Source: Mesorhizobium sp.
GTDB lineage: Bacteria; Pseudomonadota; Alphaproteobacteria; Rhizobiales; Rhizobiaceae
Length of the DNA stretch: 64,000 nt
Direction: 5' to 3'
Assembly: GCA_004020545.1 (NCBI GenBank)
Contig: SAQE01000025.1
Coordinates: forward strand, 16,006-80,005
Positions within the stretch are counted from its first letter, which is position 1, and the number at the start of each line of letters is the position of its first letter. Shown in pieces: positions 29,366 through 37,814 of this stretch. Under the pieces are notes generated by a model. The model did no database searches. It worked only from the letters and a program-made list of their open reading frames with translations, and was not told the DNA's origin. The position numbers were made by a program, and so were the translations under genes.

Positions 29366-29725
29366 ATGTATGTCATCCGCATGAAGAACTGCGCCTTCTT
29401 TGCCCGGCACGGCGTGCTGGACGAGGAGGAGACGCTCGGCCAGCGTTTCTATGTCGACGCCGAGCTCACGGTCGAGCCCAGCCGCCCGCTGGAGGAAGAT
29501 TCCATCGAAGACACCGTCAATTACGGCATCGCCTTCACGGTCATCGAGAAGATCGTCACCGGCCACCGCCGCTTCCTGATCGAGGCGCTGGCGCTGGAAG
29601 TTGCGAAGGCGCTGGTGGCGCGGTTTCCGCAGATCAGGAAAGCCGAGATCACGGTGCGCAAGCCGAACGCCCCGGTGCCGGGCGTGCTCGATCATGTCGA
29701 GGTGACCGTTGTCTGGCCAGAATAG
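29366..29725 (+). CDS. folB: Dihydroneopterin aldolase
   Basis: The 119-residue protein carries the FolB fold, with KNCAFFARHGVLDEEETLGQ near the N-terminus. Also present are DTVNYG and FLIEALALEVAKAL, which holds the conserved active-site Glu. It converts dihydroneopterin to hydroxymethyl-dihydropterin, the substrate for the next gene product. It overlaps folK by 17 bp, indicating translational coupling. Confidence 0.94.
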   Translation: MYVIRMKNCAFFARHGVLDEEETLGQRFYVDAELTVEPSRPLEEDSIEDTVNYGIAFTVIEKIVTGHRRFLIEALALEVAKALVARFPQIRKAEITVRKPNAPVPGVLDHVEVTVVWPE

Positions 29726-30221
29726 CGCCGTCTATCTCAGTCTCGGCGGCAATCTCGGCGATCCGGCGAAATCCATGGCCGCGGCGCTGCGCATGCTGGA
29801 TGGCGACGACAAGACACGCGTCACCGCCGTCTCCTCGCTCTACCGCACGCCGCCCTGGGGCAAGCTCGACCAGCCGGATTTTCTCAACGCCGCGGCCGCG
29901 ATCGAGACGGTGCGCTCGCCGCGCGACCTGCTCGATCTCTGCCTGGACGTCGAAAGGCGCCTGAAGCGGGTGCGCGAGGAGCGCTGGGGGCCGCGCCTGA
30001 TCGACATCGACATCCTGGTGTTCGGCGATCGGGTGATCCACGAGACCGGGCTCGAGGTGCCGCATCCGCGCATGCTGGAGCGGGCCTTCGTGCTGGCGCC
30101 GCTGGCCGAGATTGCGCCCCACCTCGCGGTCGGCGGCAAAAGCGTTTCGGAGCGGCTCGGTGCCGTCGATAATTCGGGGATCGAGCGGCTGCCGTCGGGC
30201 CGGGAGTGGTGGCTCGGCTGA
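29709..30221 (+). CDS. folK: 2-amino-4-hydroxy-6-hydroxymethyldihydropteridine pyrophosphokinase
   Basis: The 170-residue kinase transfers pyrophosphate from ATP to hydroxymethyl-dihydropterin. It shows VYLSLGGNLGDP at the start, SSLYRTPPWG, and the HPPK signature WGPRLIDIDILVFGD. The start is a TTG inside the end of folB. The stop is 7 bp from the convergent DUF924 gene, leaving no room for a separate terminator. Confidence 0.95.
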   Translation: MSGQNSAVYLSLGGNLGDPAKSMAAALRMLDGDDKTRVTAVSSLYRTPPWGKLDQPDFLNAAAAIETVRSPRDLLDLCLDVERRLKRVREERWGPRLIDIDILVFGDRVIHETGLEVPHPRMLERAFVLAPLAEIAPHLAVGGKSVSERLGAVDNSGIERLPSGREWWLG

Positions 30222-30228
30222 GCCGCAC

Positions 30229-30777
30229 TCAACCCGAGAAGCCGCCGCCATCGAGAAAAGCCATTTCCTCGGGCGTCGTCTCGCGGCCGAGCATTCTGTT
30301 TCGATGCGGAAAGCGGCCAAAGCGCTGGATGATCTCCAGGTGCTCCTTGGCGTATTTGAGATAGTCGGGCGCCCGGGTGGCAGTGAGTTCCACCGACCGC
30401 TGCTGATCGGCGAGCGATTCCGAATGCTCGAAGGGGAGATAGAGGAACACGCGGACCACTTGGTCGAGCGCCAGATCGTGGCCGGAGACAATCGCCCTGT
30501 CGGCGAAATGCCTGGCCAGCGGATCGGTCGCATACATGTGTCCGGTACCGCGGAAGCAATTGCGCGGGAACTGGTCGAGCAGGATCATCAGCGCCAGAGA
30601 TCCTTCGGCATGCGCGTTCCAGTCGTCGCATTCGCGCCGCGCGACGGCATGGTGCAGCTCGAGGAAGCGGTTGCGGAAATCCGTGTCGAACGCGTCGTTC
30701 CTCTCGAACCAGGCGTCCTCGCCGGCATCGCGCCAGAATTTCGTGACGGAAAACGCTCGCGCGTCGAGCTCTGCCAT
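30229..30777 (-). CDS. DUF924 family protein
   Basis: The 182-residue helical protein matches DUF924, with FWRDAGEDAWFERNDAFD near the N-terminus, LILLDQFPRN-like LMILLDQFPRNCFRGTG, and FLYLPFEHSESLADQ. The family is widespread in proteobacteria and folds like a TPR-type helical bundle. No biochemical role is established. It follows the CPA2 antiporter gene on the same strand, 11 bp after its stop, so the two are probably co-transcribed. Confidence 0.9.
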   Translation of the reverse strand: MAELDARAFSVTKFWRDAGEDAWFERNDAFDTDFRNRFLELHHAVARRECDDWNAHAEGSLALMILLDQFPRNCFRGTGHMYATDPLARHFADRAIVSGHDLALDQVVRVFLYLPFEHSESLADQQRSVELTATRAPDYLKYAKEHLEIIQRFGRFPHRNRMLGRETTPEEMAFLDGGGFSG

Positions 30778-30788
30778 GCATTACCCTC

Positions 30789-32624
30789 TCAGCTCTTCGT
30801 CTCTGCCTTGTGCAGCACGCCGGCCGTTTCTTCGTTCAGCGCCCGGCCGGCGCGGCGCGGCTGGGTCAGCGGCGTCGGGATCGGCGTGCCGATATTGCCC
30901 TTGAGGAAGCGCTGTCCGGCGCGCACGCCCTCGGCCAGTTGCGTTTCGAAACGGGCGGTGTCGCGGCGCCGAACGTCCTCGATGACCTCGGCGACCTCTT
31001 CAGGGTCGACACCCAGCGCCTCCAGCGCCGAACCGCCGAAGACCAGCGCCGATTCGAAGGTTTCGCGTAGTTGATAGTCGACGCCGGCGCGGATGAGCTG
31101 CAGCGCGGTTCCCCGATCGAAGGCACGCGCCATAACGGTGACCAGCGGGAATTCGGATTTGATCAGTTGCGCGATGCGCACGGCAGCGTCCGGCTTGTCG
31201 ACGCAGATCAACACGGCGCGCGCCCGGCCGGCGCCGGCCGCATGCAGGATGTCGAGCCGCGTGCCGTCGCCGTAATAGACCTTGAAGCCGAAATCGGCCG
31301 CCGCCTGGATCATCTCGACCTCGTTGTCGATGATCGAGACGTCGAGACCGCGCAGAAGCAATGGCTGGCTGGCGATCTGGCCGAAGCGGCCGAAGCCGAT
31401 GATCAGCACGCTGCCGGTGAGGCCGTCGGCGATGTCGACACCCTCGAGCGATTGCTCGTCGCGCGGCGTGAGGTAGCGCAGCGCCACGATTGCCAGGGGT
31501 GTCAGAACCATCGAGATGATGATGATGGCGGTCAGCGTGGCGTTGGCCTGGCCGTCGATGATGCCGACCGCGGCCGCCGAGGAATAGAGCACGAAGGCGA
31601 ACTCGCCGCCTTGCGCCATGAAGACGGCGCGTTCGAGCGCTTCGCGGTGGCCGCTCTTGAGCATGCGCGCGACGATGTAGATGCCAAGCGCTTTCATGAT
31701 CATGTAGGCGACGACATAGATGGCGACGAGCCGCCAGTTCTGGGCGACGACGCCGAGATCGAGCGACATGCCGACGGCAAGGAAGAACAGGCCGAGCAGG
31801 ATGCCGCGGAACGGCTCGATGTCGGCTTCGAGCTGATGGCGGAAGGTCGATTCGGAGAGCAGCACGCCGGCGAGGAAAGCGCCCATCGCCATCGACAGGC
31901 CGGAAAGCTGCATGGCTAAAGCCGACCCAAGCACCACGAGCAGCGCCGCGGCCGTCATCACCTCGCGGGCGCGGGCATCGGCCAGGATGCGGAAGAGCGG
32001 GTTGAGAAGATAGCGTCCTGCCACCACCAGCCCGACGATTGCCGCGACGCCGATGCCGACCTCGGTGAACCGCTCGGACAGGCTGGTGTCGGCGCCGCCC
32101 GGCGCCAGGAACGCGACCAGCGCCAGAAGCGGCACGATCATCAGGTCTTCGAGCAGAAGAATGGAAACGATGCGCTGACCCTTGGGCGCGGCGATCTCGC
32201 CGCGTTCCTCGAGCAACTGCATGACGATCGCCGTCGAGGTCAGGACGAAGCCGGCGCCGGCGACGAAGGACTGAGCGATCGGAAAACCTCCGGCCAGTCC
32301 GACACCGGTCAGAAGCAGGGCGCAGACGCCGACCTGCAGCGCGCCGAGCCCAAAGATCTCGCGGCGCAGGCCCCAGAGCCGCGACGGCTGCATTTCGAGG
32401 CCGATGATGAACAGGAACATGACGACGCCAAGCTCGGCGACATGAAGGATGGCTTCCGATTCGGAAAAGACGCGAAGGCCGAACGGCCCGATGACCACGC
32501 CGGCCGCAAGGTAGCCGAGGATGGAGCCCAGCCCGATGCGCTTGAAGATCGGCACGGCGACCACGCCGGCAGCAAGCAGCGCAACTACCTGAATGAGATC
32601 GCTGTTCGATGCCTCAGCCGCCAT
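30789..32624 (-). CDS. Monovalent cation:proton antiporter-2 (KefB/KefC-like) with RCK domain
   Basis: The 611-residue protein has a CPA2 exchanger domain of about twelve helices (residues 1-385). GLEMQPSRLWGLRR, ALAMQLSGLSMAMGAFLAGVLLSES and FFLAVGMSLDLG are typical. A cytosolic TrkA-N/RCK domain follows (about 405-525), with VLIIGFGRFGQIASQPLL and a downstream Asp. The closing region is a DxxxxEE-rich tail. The ATG at 32624 with an AAAGGA ribosome site is preferred over 32747. It resembles glutathione-gated potassium efflux systems; no KefF/KefG partner is adjacent. Confidence 0.9.
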   Translation of the reverse strand: MAAEASNSDLIQVVALLAAGVVAVPIFKRIGLGSILGYLAAGVVIGPFGLRVFSESEAILHVAELGVVMFLFIIGLEMQPSRLWGLRREIFGLGALQVGVCALLLTGVGLAGGFPIAQSFVAGAGFVLTSTAIVMQLLEERGEIAAPKGQRIVSILLLEDLMIVPLLALVAFLAPGGADTSLSERFTEVGIGVAAIVGLVVAGRYLLNPLFRILADARAREVMTAAALLVVLGSALAMQLSGLSMAMGAFLAGVLLSESTFRHQLEADIEPFRGILLGLFFLAVGMSLDLGVVAQNWRLVAIYVVAYMIMKALGIYIVARMLKSGHREALERAVFMAQGGEFAFVLYSSAAAVGIIDGQANATLTAIIIISMVLTPLAIVALRYLTPRDEQSLEGVDIADGLTGSVLIIGFGRFGQIASQPLLLRGLDVSIIDNEVEMIQAAADFGFKVYYGDGTRLDILHAAGAGRARAVLICVDKPDAAVRIAQLIKSEFPLVTVMARAFDRGTALQLIRAGVDYQLRETFESALVFGGSALEALGVDPEEVAEVIEDVRRRDTARFETQLAEGVRAGQRFLKGNIGTPIPTPLTQPRRAGRALNEETAGVLHKAETKS

Positions 32625-32859
32625 GCCTGCCGTCCTTTCGTCTCGAAGCACTCCTTGCATGCAGCGGGAGTGCGAGGCAAGGGCAGGGAACCTGGCAGCA
32701 AGAGCAGGCGCCATTGGCAGGAAACAGACGAGGCGCTCGCCCGGCAAACTCCTGTTGCAGCTTCGTTACACAAGTTTACGCGGCCCGGTCGTTGCGTGCC
32801 GCCACAATCAGAGGTTAAGGCACGGTCGGCTTTGGCCATTGGGGCTTCGGCCATTGGGA

Positions 32860-32888
32860 GGCAGCGGCGATGGGCCGCTGCCTTTTTT
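32860..32888 (+). terminator. Terminator-like hairpin immediately upstream of a small lipoprotein gene
   Basis: A perfect 9-bp stem GGCAGCGGC/GCCGCTGCC with a five-base loop is followed by six T residues. It lies directly before the ribosome site of the lipoprotein gene. It could end a short upstream RNA or act as an attenuator in the leader. Confidence 0.75.
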
Positions 32889-32903
32889 GAGGAGATGACT
32901 GAC

Positions 32904-33170
32904 ATGAAGAAGTTTTTGCTCGTCGCCGTTGGTGTTGCGGCGCTGGCCGTTTCGGCCTGTTCGAAGGGACCGGAGTGCACGCAGGAGATCGCCACCAAGA
33001 AGGCGCAGGATATGGCTGCCGCGCTTCAGGAAGCAATCACCAAGGATCCGAGCAAGGCGGCCGATCTGACGGCCAAGGTGCAGGCCGTGACGACGAAATA
33101 CCAGAACGCCACGACGCTGGACGAAGCCTGCAAGGCCTATGACGAAGTGACCGCCGCCATCAAGGGTTGA
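32904..33170 (+). CDS. Small lipoprotein of unknown function
   Basis: The 88-residue product has a short signal peptide and lipobox VSACSKG, placing the lipidated Cys near residue 19. A highly helical, Lys/Ala-rich mature part follows (TKKAQDMAAALQEAITKDPSKAA), with two further cysteines. The ATG at 32904 lies nine bases after GGAG; the in-frame ATG at 32895 would leave no spacing. It is framed by two terminator-like hairpins (32860-32888 and 33191-33219), so it is a monocistronic unit. I do not recognise a named family. Confidence 0.82.
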   Translation: MKKFLLVAVGVAALAVSACSKGPECTQEIATKKAQDMAAALQEAITKDPSKAADLTAKVQAVTTKYQNATTLDEACKAYDEVTAAIKG

Positions 33171-33190
33171 GCTAAGTCAAACAAGAAGGA

Positions 33191-33219
33191 AGGCGGTGGC
33201 CGTTGGCTGCCGCCTTTTT
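33191..33219 (+). terminator. Intrinsic terminator after the small lipoprotein gene
   Basis: A stem AGGCGG/CCGCCT, extended by GU-containing pairs, has a short loop and is followed by five T residues. It lies 20 bp after the lipoprotein stop. Confidence 0.8.
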
Positions 33220-33243
33220 GTTTGCCTGGCTGAGTGCGTTTGC

Positions 33244-33798
33244 TCAGTTTTTCGCGATGGAGCCGACCTCGACGGTGTCGACCCGCTTCAGGCTCATGCC
33301 GATAACCGGAACCAGCTGCTTATTAACGCGCACGGCCACCGTCACGGTCATCGAATTGTCGTCGGGGATACGGGCCTGCATGACACCGTTCAACTGATTG
33401 CGGTTGATGGTGAAGACCACCTTCTGCGGATCGACGACATTGCCGCCGATGATGTCGAGCCCGTTGCCGGTCGAGCCGCCCATGAAATTGCCCTTGTAGC
33501 CTTCGCGGCCCTTGCGCTCGACGGACGCCGACATCTTCTGGGTGAACACGCCGACCCTGCAGTCGCCGTCGAGCGTCATGCCGACCTTGCCGTCAGGCGT
33601 GGAACCGTTGAAATTGCAGGTGAATTTCGTGCCCTTGTATTTGCCGGCGATGATCTCGCCTGGGCCGATCCACTTGCCTTCCACTGAGCGAAAGAACTGC
33701 TTGTCCGGCTCTGCTCCAAAGGCTTTTCCGACAAGGCCGAGCGGTGCGGCAACTGTAACTGTCACAGGCAGGACGCAGGACAAGATCACGCTTTTCAT
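33244..33798 (-). CDS. Secreted protein of unknown function
   Basis: The 184-residue protein has a signal peptide ending near residue 29 (KAFGAEP). The mature part is rich in beta-strand and glycine, with EGKWIGPGEIIAGKYKGTKFTC, a Cys pair (TCNFNG, GDCRVG) and GNGLDIIGGNVV. It resembles small lipocalin-like or calycin-type periplasmic proteins in pattern, but no family is recognised with confidence. The frame stays open upstream to 34713 only as the shadow of the ycjF gene. The ATG at 33798 is chosen because it begins the signal peptide. Confidence 0.75.
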   Translation of the reverse strand: MKSVILSCVLPVTVTVAAPLGLVGKAFGAEPDKQFFRSVEGKWIGPGEIIAGKYKGTKFTCNFNGSTPDGKVGMTLDGDCRVGVFTQKMSASVERKGREGYKGNFMGGSTGNGLDIIGGNVVDPQKVVFTINRNQLNGVMQARIPDDNSMTVTVAVRVNKQLVPVIGMSLKRVDTVEVGSIAKN

Positions 33799-33911
33799 GG
33801 ACGACACCCGGCACAACAGAGTCTGTATCTTGGGACAGAAACGACCATGAAGAAGATTGGTTAATGCTTCGTCACTGGCGGCCTTTTCGCTGTTTACCTT
33901 ACTGCCCGGTC

Positions 33912-34994
33912 TTATTGGTCGCTCTGGCCATCCTTCCGGGTCGCGAACGAGGTCAGCGCCGAGAGGAAATCGCCAAGTCCGGGGCGCTTGATCGCGATGA
34001 ACGGCAGCGGGCGCGCCGTTTCCATCGCCGCAATGCCGATGCGCGCCGTCATCATGCCGTTGACCACGCCTTCGCCAAGCTTTGCGGAGAGCTTCGCCGC
34101 CAGGCCGTGGCCGACGATCTGCTGAACGAAACTGTCGCCGACCGCGATCGAGCCGGTCACCGCGAGATGGGCGAGCACGCCGCGCGCCAGCCGGAGGAAG
34201 CCGAGGGTGCCGGGGCGGCCGCCGTAGAGTTCCGAGAGGCGTCGGATCAGCCTGCCGGCCTCGAACACGACATAGGCGACGTCGACGAGCGCGCGCGGGC
34301 TGACCGCCGTCACCAGCGAGACACGCTTCGCCGCTTCGAGGATCATCGTCTTGGCGCGGGCATCGAGCGGCGACAGGATCTCGGTTTCGGCGAGCCGCAC
34401 CAGATTGCCGCCATCGATGATCTCGCCGCGCAACTCGGCGAGCGAGCGCCGCCCGGCCGCCGTCTCCGGTTTTGCCGCGACGAAGGCTGAAAGCTCGTCG
34501 ACCAGGGCGCGCGCGGCCTTGGGGTCGTCGCGCGCCACGGCATCCAGGGCCCGCCGCTGCAGCTTCTCGACTTCGGCGAGGCGTGCAATGGCCAGGAATT
34601 CGCGGATGAGGATGACGAGCAGCGACAAAAGCGCGATCGCCGCCATGCCGGCCGCCAGCCAGCCCAGCCATTCGGCGCGCGCGAAGAGATCGCGGATGAG
34701 TTGGTCCGTCCACAAGCCCACCGCGAGCGAGACGAGCACGCCGAGGGCGCCGAAAAACAGGCGGGCGAGCAGCGAGCGCTTTCTTGGCGCCGTGGCCGGC
34801 GGTGGCGCCGCCTGCTCGATGTCCGGCTCGTCGAAGACGTCGATCTCCGAAGGAATGACGACAGCGACATCGGACCTTGCTGCTTGCGGTTTGCGCGCGG
34901 GCCGTCCGTCGGCGCGATGCTTGCCCGCCGCCTCCTGCCTTGGCGCCGGCTCGGGCTCGATGCGGAAGGCGGCCGGTTTGCGGGGCGCGGTCAT
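33912..34994 (-). CDS. YcjF-family membrane protein (TIGR01620/DUF697)
   Basis: The 360-residue protein has a polar N-terminus of about 85 residues and two membrane helices (about residues 88-108 and 118-145). A C-terminal DUF697 domain follows, with ARIGIAAMETARPLPFIAI. YcjF and YcjX form a conserved pair whose E. coli orthologues are envelope-stress (phage-shock)-associated. The start overlaps the ycjX stop by 4 bp (ATGA-type), so the two are coupled. Confidence 0.9.
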   Translation of the reverse strand: MTAPRKPAAFRIEPEPAPRQEAAGKHRADGRPARKPQAARSDVAVVIPSEIDVFDEPDIEQAAPPPATAPRKRSLLARLFFGALGVLVSLAVGLWTDQLIRDLFARAEWLGWLAAGMAAIALLSLLVILIREFLAIARLAEVEKLQRRALDAVARDDPKAARALVDELSAFVAAKPETAAGRRSLAELRGEIIDGGNLVRLAETEILSPLDARAKTMILEAAKRVSLVTAVSPRALVDVAYVVFEAGRLIRRLSELYGGRPGTLGFLRLARGVLAHLAVTGSIAVGDSFVQQIVGHGLAAKLSAKLGEGVVNGMMTARIGIAAMETARPLPFIAIKRPGLGDFLSALTSFATRKDGQSDQ

Positions 34995-36460
34995 GCCAGA
35001 CGATCTCCGATCAGGAATTGCAGCGCGCGGTCGAGCCGGATATGCGCCAAAGACAGCGTGACGCCTTCGGCCGTGCGCTCGAGCTTCGGCGGACGGAACC
35101 GCACGAAGCGGATCGCCGGTTCGTTGTCTTTCGGCTGCGGTCCGGGAAGTTCGAACACAGCATCGACTTTTTCCGGCAAATCGCCGGGAAATATGGCAGT
35201 TTCGGTCTTGCCGTCGAATGTTTCGCCGTCGATCTTCTCGCCTTTCAGCGGCGTGCCGATGATCACCGGCAATGTCTCGCGACCTTGCTTGACCGTTCCC
35301 TCGCGGGTCGAGCGCACAGCCGCCATGGCGACCACGTCGACATCGGCGCCGCTGAAATTGGCCCGCGCGACGGCCCGGTCCGCCAGCCTGCGCACGATGG
35401 CCTGGAGCAGGTCATGGCTTTCATGATGCAGTTGGTCGGCCTTGGTCGCCGCCACCAGGATGCGATCGATGCGCCTGGAAAGCAGGTCGGTGACGAAATT
35501 GCCCCGGCCGGGCCGAAAACAGGAGAGGATTTCCGTGACGGCCCGTTCGAGATCGGCCATGGCGGCCGGGCCGGCGTTGAGCGCCTGCATGGCGTCGATC
35601 AGCACGATCTGCCGGTCGAGGCGGGTGATGTGCTCACGAAAGAACGGTTTCACGACATGCGTCTTGTAGGCCTCGTAGCGCCGCTCCATCATCGCCTGCA
35701 GCGATCCGGAGCGCCGCCGTTCGGACAACCGCATCAGCGGGGCGAAGGTGAGTGCCGGCGAACCTTCGAGATCGCCCGGCATCAGGAAGCGACCGGGCGG
35801 CAGCGTGGAGAGCGCGCGCTCGTCGAGCTTGCAGGCCTTGAGATAAGCGGCGAAGCTTTCGGCGAGGCGGCGCGCCGTCATCTCGTCGGCGTCGGCGTCC
35901 GGATCGATGGCGGAAGCCAGTTCGCGCCATGCCTGCGAAAGGTCGGAGCGCACGGGCAGGGCCGCCAACTCGACCGCCTCGCGCGAAAAATCGGCGAAGG
36001 ATTTGCCGAGCAGCGGCAGGTCGAGCAGCCATTCGCCGGGATAATCGACGATATCGACCGACAGCTTTCCGGCCGAAAACAGGCGGTTCCAGCCGGAGGC
36101 CGATTCGTATTCGATGGTGAGCCTCAATTCGGAAATGGCGCGCGTCGAATCCGGCCAGACGCGGTCGTCGACCAGGGCAGCGATATGGTCCTCATACTGG
36201 AAACGGGGAACGGCGTCGTCCGGTTGCTCCTCGAGGAAGGCGCGGGCGATGCGGCCCGACTTCTGCGCCTCGAACAGCGGCAGCCGACCGCCATGGATCA
36301 GGTTGTGGACCAAAGCGGAGATGAACACCGTCTTGCCGGCACGGGAGAGACCGGTGACGCCGAGGCGCAGCGATGGGGAGAAGAGCCCGGCGGCGCGGCC
36401 CGACAATGTGTCGAGCGCAATTCTCGCCTCGTCGGTGAAGGTGGTCAGTGATGATGCCAA
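34991..36460 (-). CDS. YcjX-family P-loop GTPase-like protein
   Basis: The 489-residue protein has a P-loop near residue 34 (GVTGLSRAGKTVFISALVHNL), the YcjX form of Walker A, and SVDIVDYPGEWLLDLP as the Walker B/DxxG region. VLIDAMQALNAG-like and VAATKADQLHHES segments give a KAD-type NKxD nucleotide-specificity motif. The family is DUF463 and binds GTP/GDP. It is upstream of and overlaps ycjF; a SixA-like phosphatase gene lies 63 bp upstream on the same strand. The cluster may monitor envelope state. Confidence 0.92.
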   Translation of the reverse strand: MASSLTTFTDEARIALDTLSGRAAGLFSPSLRLGVTGLSRAGKTVFISALVHNLIHGGRLPLFEAQKSGRIARAFLEEQPDDAVPRFQYEDHIAALVDDRVWPDSTRAISELRLTIEYESASGWNRLFSAGKLSVDIVDYPGEWLLDLPLLGKSFADFSREAVELAALPVRSDLSQAWRELASAIDPDADADEMTARRLAESFAAYLKACKLDERALSTLPPGRFLMPGDLEGSPALTFAPLMRLSERRRSGSLQAMMERRYEAYKTHVVKPFFREHITRLDRQIVLIDAMQALNAGPAAMADLERAVTEILSCFRPGRGNFVTDLLSRRIDRILVAATKADQLHHESHDLLQAIVRRLADRAVARANFSGADVDVVAMAAVRSTREGTVKQGRETLPVIIGTPLKGEKIDGETFDGKTETAIFPGDLPEKVDAVFELPGPQPKDNEPAIRFVRFRPPKLERTAEGVTLSLAHIRLDRALQFLIGDRLA

Positions 36461-36523
36461 ATCTGCCTCTGGGTCGCCCGTCAGGGGCCGATATAGGCGC
36501 TGGAGCCGTCGTTTGTAATGGCG

Positions 36524-37027
36524 TCAGAGATCGGCGGGGGTGAGAAAGGCTTCGAGATAGCCGTTGCCCTGAGCCGCCTCGGCGAGGTTGCCGGGAAAAC
36601 GCACGACAGCGAGGCCGGAGGTGGGAAAGCCATGGTTGAGCGTGCCGCGCGCGGCCTCGTCGCCGTCGCCTGATACCGCCATGGCGAGATCCTCCGTCAT
36701 GGGATTGTGGCCGATCACCAGCAAGGAGCCGGTCCCGCCATTCTTGCGGATGATGTCGAGATAGCCGGCGGCATCCTCGCTGTAGAGCGTGTCGAAGAAC
36801 ATGACCCGACCGGTGTCGGTGCGGGCCGCCAGGCCTTCCAGCGTCTGCCGCGCCCGCTTGGCATTGGAACAGAGCGTGATATCCGGCACATAATTGCGGG
36901 CCCGCATGGCATCGCCCATCACCTCGGCATCGGCCATGCCCGATTCATCGAGCGGACGATCGAAATCGCGCACGCCGGGCAGCGCCCATCCGGCCTTGGC
37001 ATGCCTCAACAGATAAAGTCTGCTCAA
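36524..37027 (-). CDS. SixA-type phosphohistidine phosphatase (histidine phosphatase superfamily)
   Basis: The 167-residue protein has the catalytic RHG-type motif LYLLRHAKAGW, the second conserved Arg in CSNAKRARQTLEGL and the second His in LVIGHNPMTEDLA. E. coli SixA removes phosphate from histidine on phosphotransfer proteins (ArcB Hpt, and EIINtr). In this window the neighbouring ycjX-ycjF pair on the same strand suggests a common unit. Its target here is not known. Confidence 0.88.
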   Translation of the reverse strand: MSRLYLLRHAKAGWALPGVRDFDRPLDESGMADAEVMGDAMRARNYVPDITLCSNAKRARQTLEGLAARTDTGRVMFFDTLYSEDAAGYLDIIRKNGGTGSLLVIGHNPMTEDLAMAVSGDGDEAARGTLNHGFPTSGLAVVRFPGNLAEAAQGNGYLEAFLTPADL

Positions 37028-37273
37028 CCGGACCCTCGTGGTGCTGACCTCGCAGCGCGATTAGTCACCAGAACGGTGTCAAGCACAATGGTCGACAGCC
37101 AGCAACCACACCGAATCATGGATGAATTCGATCCAAGCCGTTCAAACAAAGGAGGCGGCGAGGCGCCATCGGTGCGAGATTAACAAATGCGTGAAACTGT
37201 TATCGTTTGCGCTTGTGCAGGGCCTTGTCGGCGAATATATAGGCGCCAAATTTGGGGTTGTTGGGTGAGTCGA

Positions 37274-37690
37274 ATGAACGATATCGCTACCGCCGATTAC
37301 GTACCCTCCGAAGACGAGCCGTTCATGAACGAACGGCAGAAATCTTACTTTCGCATGAAGCTCATCACCTGGAAGAACGATATCCTTCGGGAAGCGCGTG
37401 AAACCCTCGAAATCCTCCAGCAAGAAAACGCCAATCATCCCGACCTAGCCGACCGCGCCTCTTCCGAAACCGACCGTGCCATCGAATTGCGCGCCCGCGA
37501 TCGCCAGCGCAAGCTCATCTCAAAAATCGATTCCGCGCTGCAGCGCATCGACGAAGGCACCTACGGCTATTGCGAGGAAACCGGTGAGCCGATCGCACTG
37601 AAGCGGCTCGACGCACGCCCCATCGCGACGCTGTCGATCGAAGCGCAGGAGCGTCACGAGCGCCGTGAGAAGGTCTACCGCGACGACTGA
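37274..37690 (+). CDS. dksA: DksA-family RNA polymerase-binding transcription factor
   Basis: The 138-residue protein has the coiled-coil hairpin (about residues 20-85) and a C-terminal zinc-finger-like region GYCEETGEPIALKRLDARP. Only one of the four zinc-ligand cysteines of E. coli DksA remains, a pattern known in alphaproteobacterial DksA. It binds the RNA polymerase secondary channel with ppGpp to tune rRNA and amino-acid promoters. The ATG at 37274 is preferred; a GTG nine bases upstream and a longer open frame from 37187 are less likely. A strong terminator follows. Confidence 0.9.
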   Translation: MNDIATADYVPSEDEPFMNERQKSYFRMKLITWKNDILREARETLEILQQENANHPDLADRASSETDRAIELRARDRQRKLISKIDSALQRIDEGTYGYCEETGEPIALKRLDARPIATLSIEAQERHERREKVYRDD

Positions 37691-37713
37691 CGCAGGTAGG
37701 CATGGAATTTGTG

Positions 37714-37740
37714 AAAATGGCCGGGATTCCCGGCCATTTT
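37714..37740 (+). terminator. Intrinsic terminator after dksA
   Basis: AAAATGGCCGGGA pairs with TCCCGGCCATTTT, followed by a further T-rich stretch. It ends the dksA transcript and may also work toward the convergent fliO-like gene. Confidence 0.9.
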
Positions 37741-37814
37741 GTTTTTGATTTGCCGGAAAGTGTTGGAGAACGGGCGTCCGCCGGTTGCCGCGCGGCTCGA
37801 AGGCTGTTGCCGGA

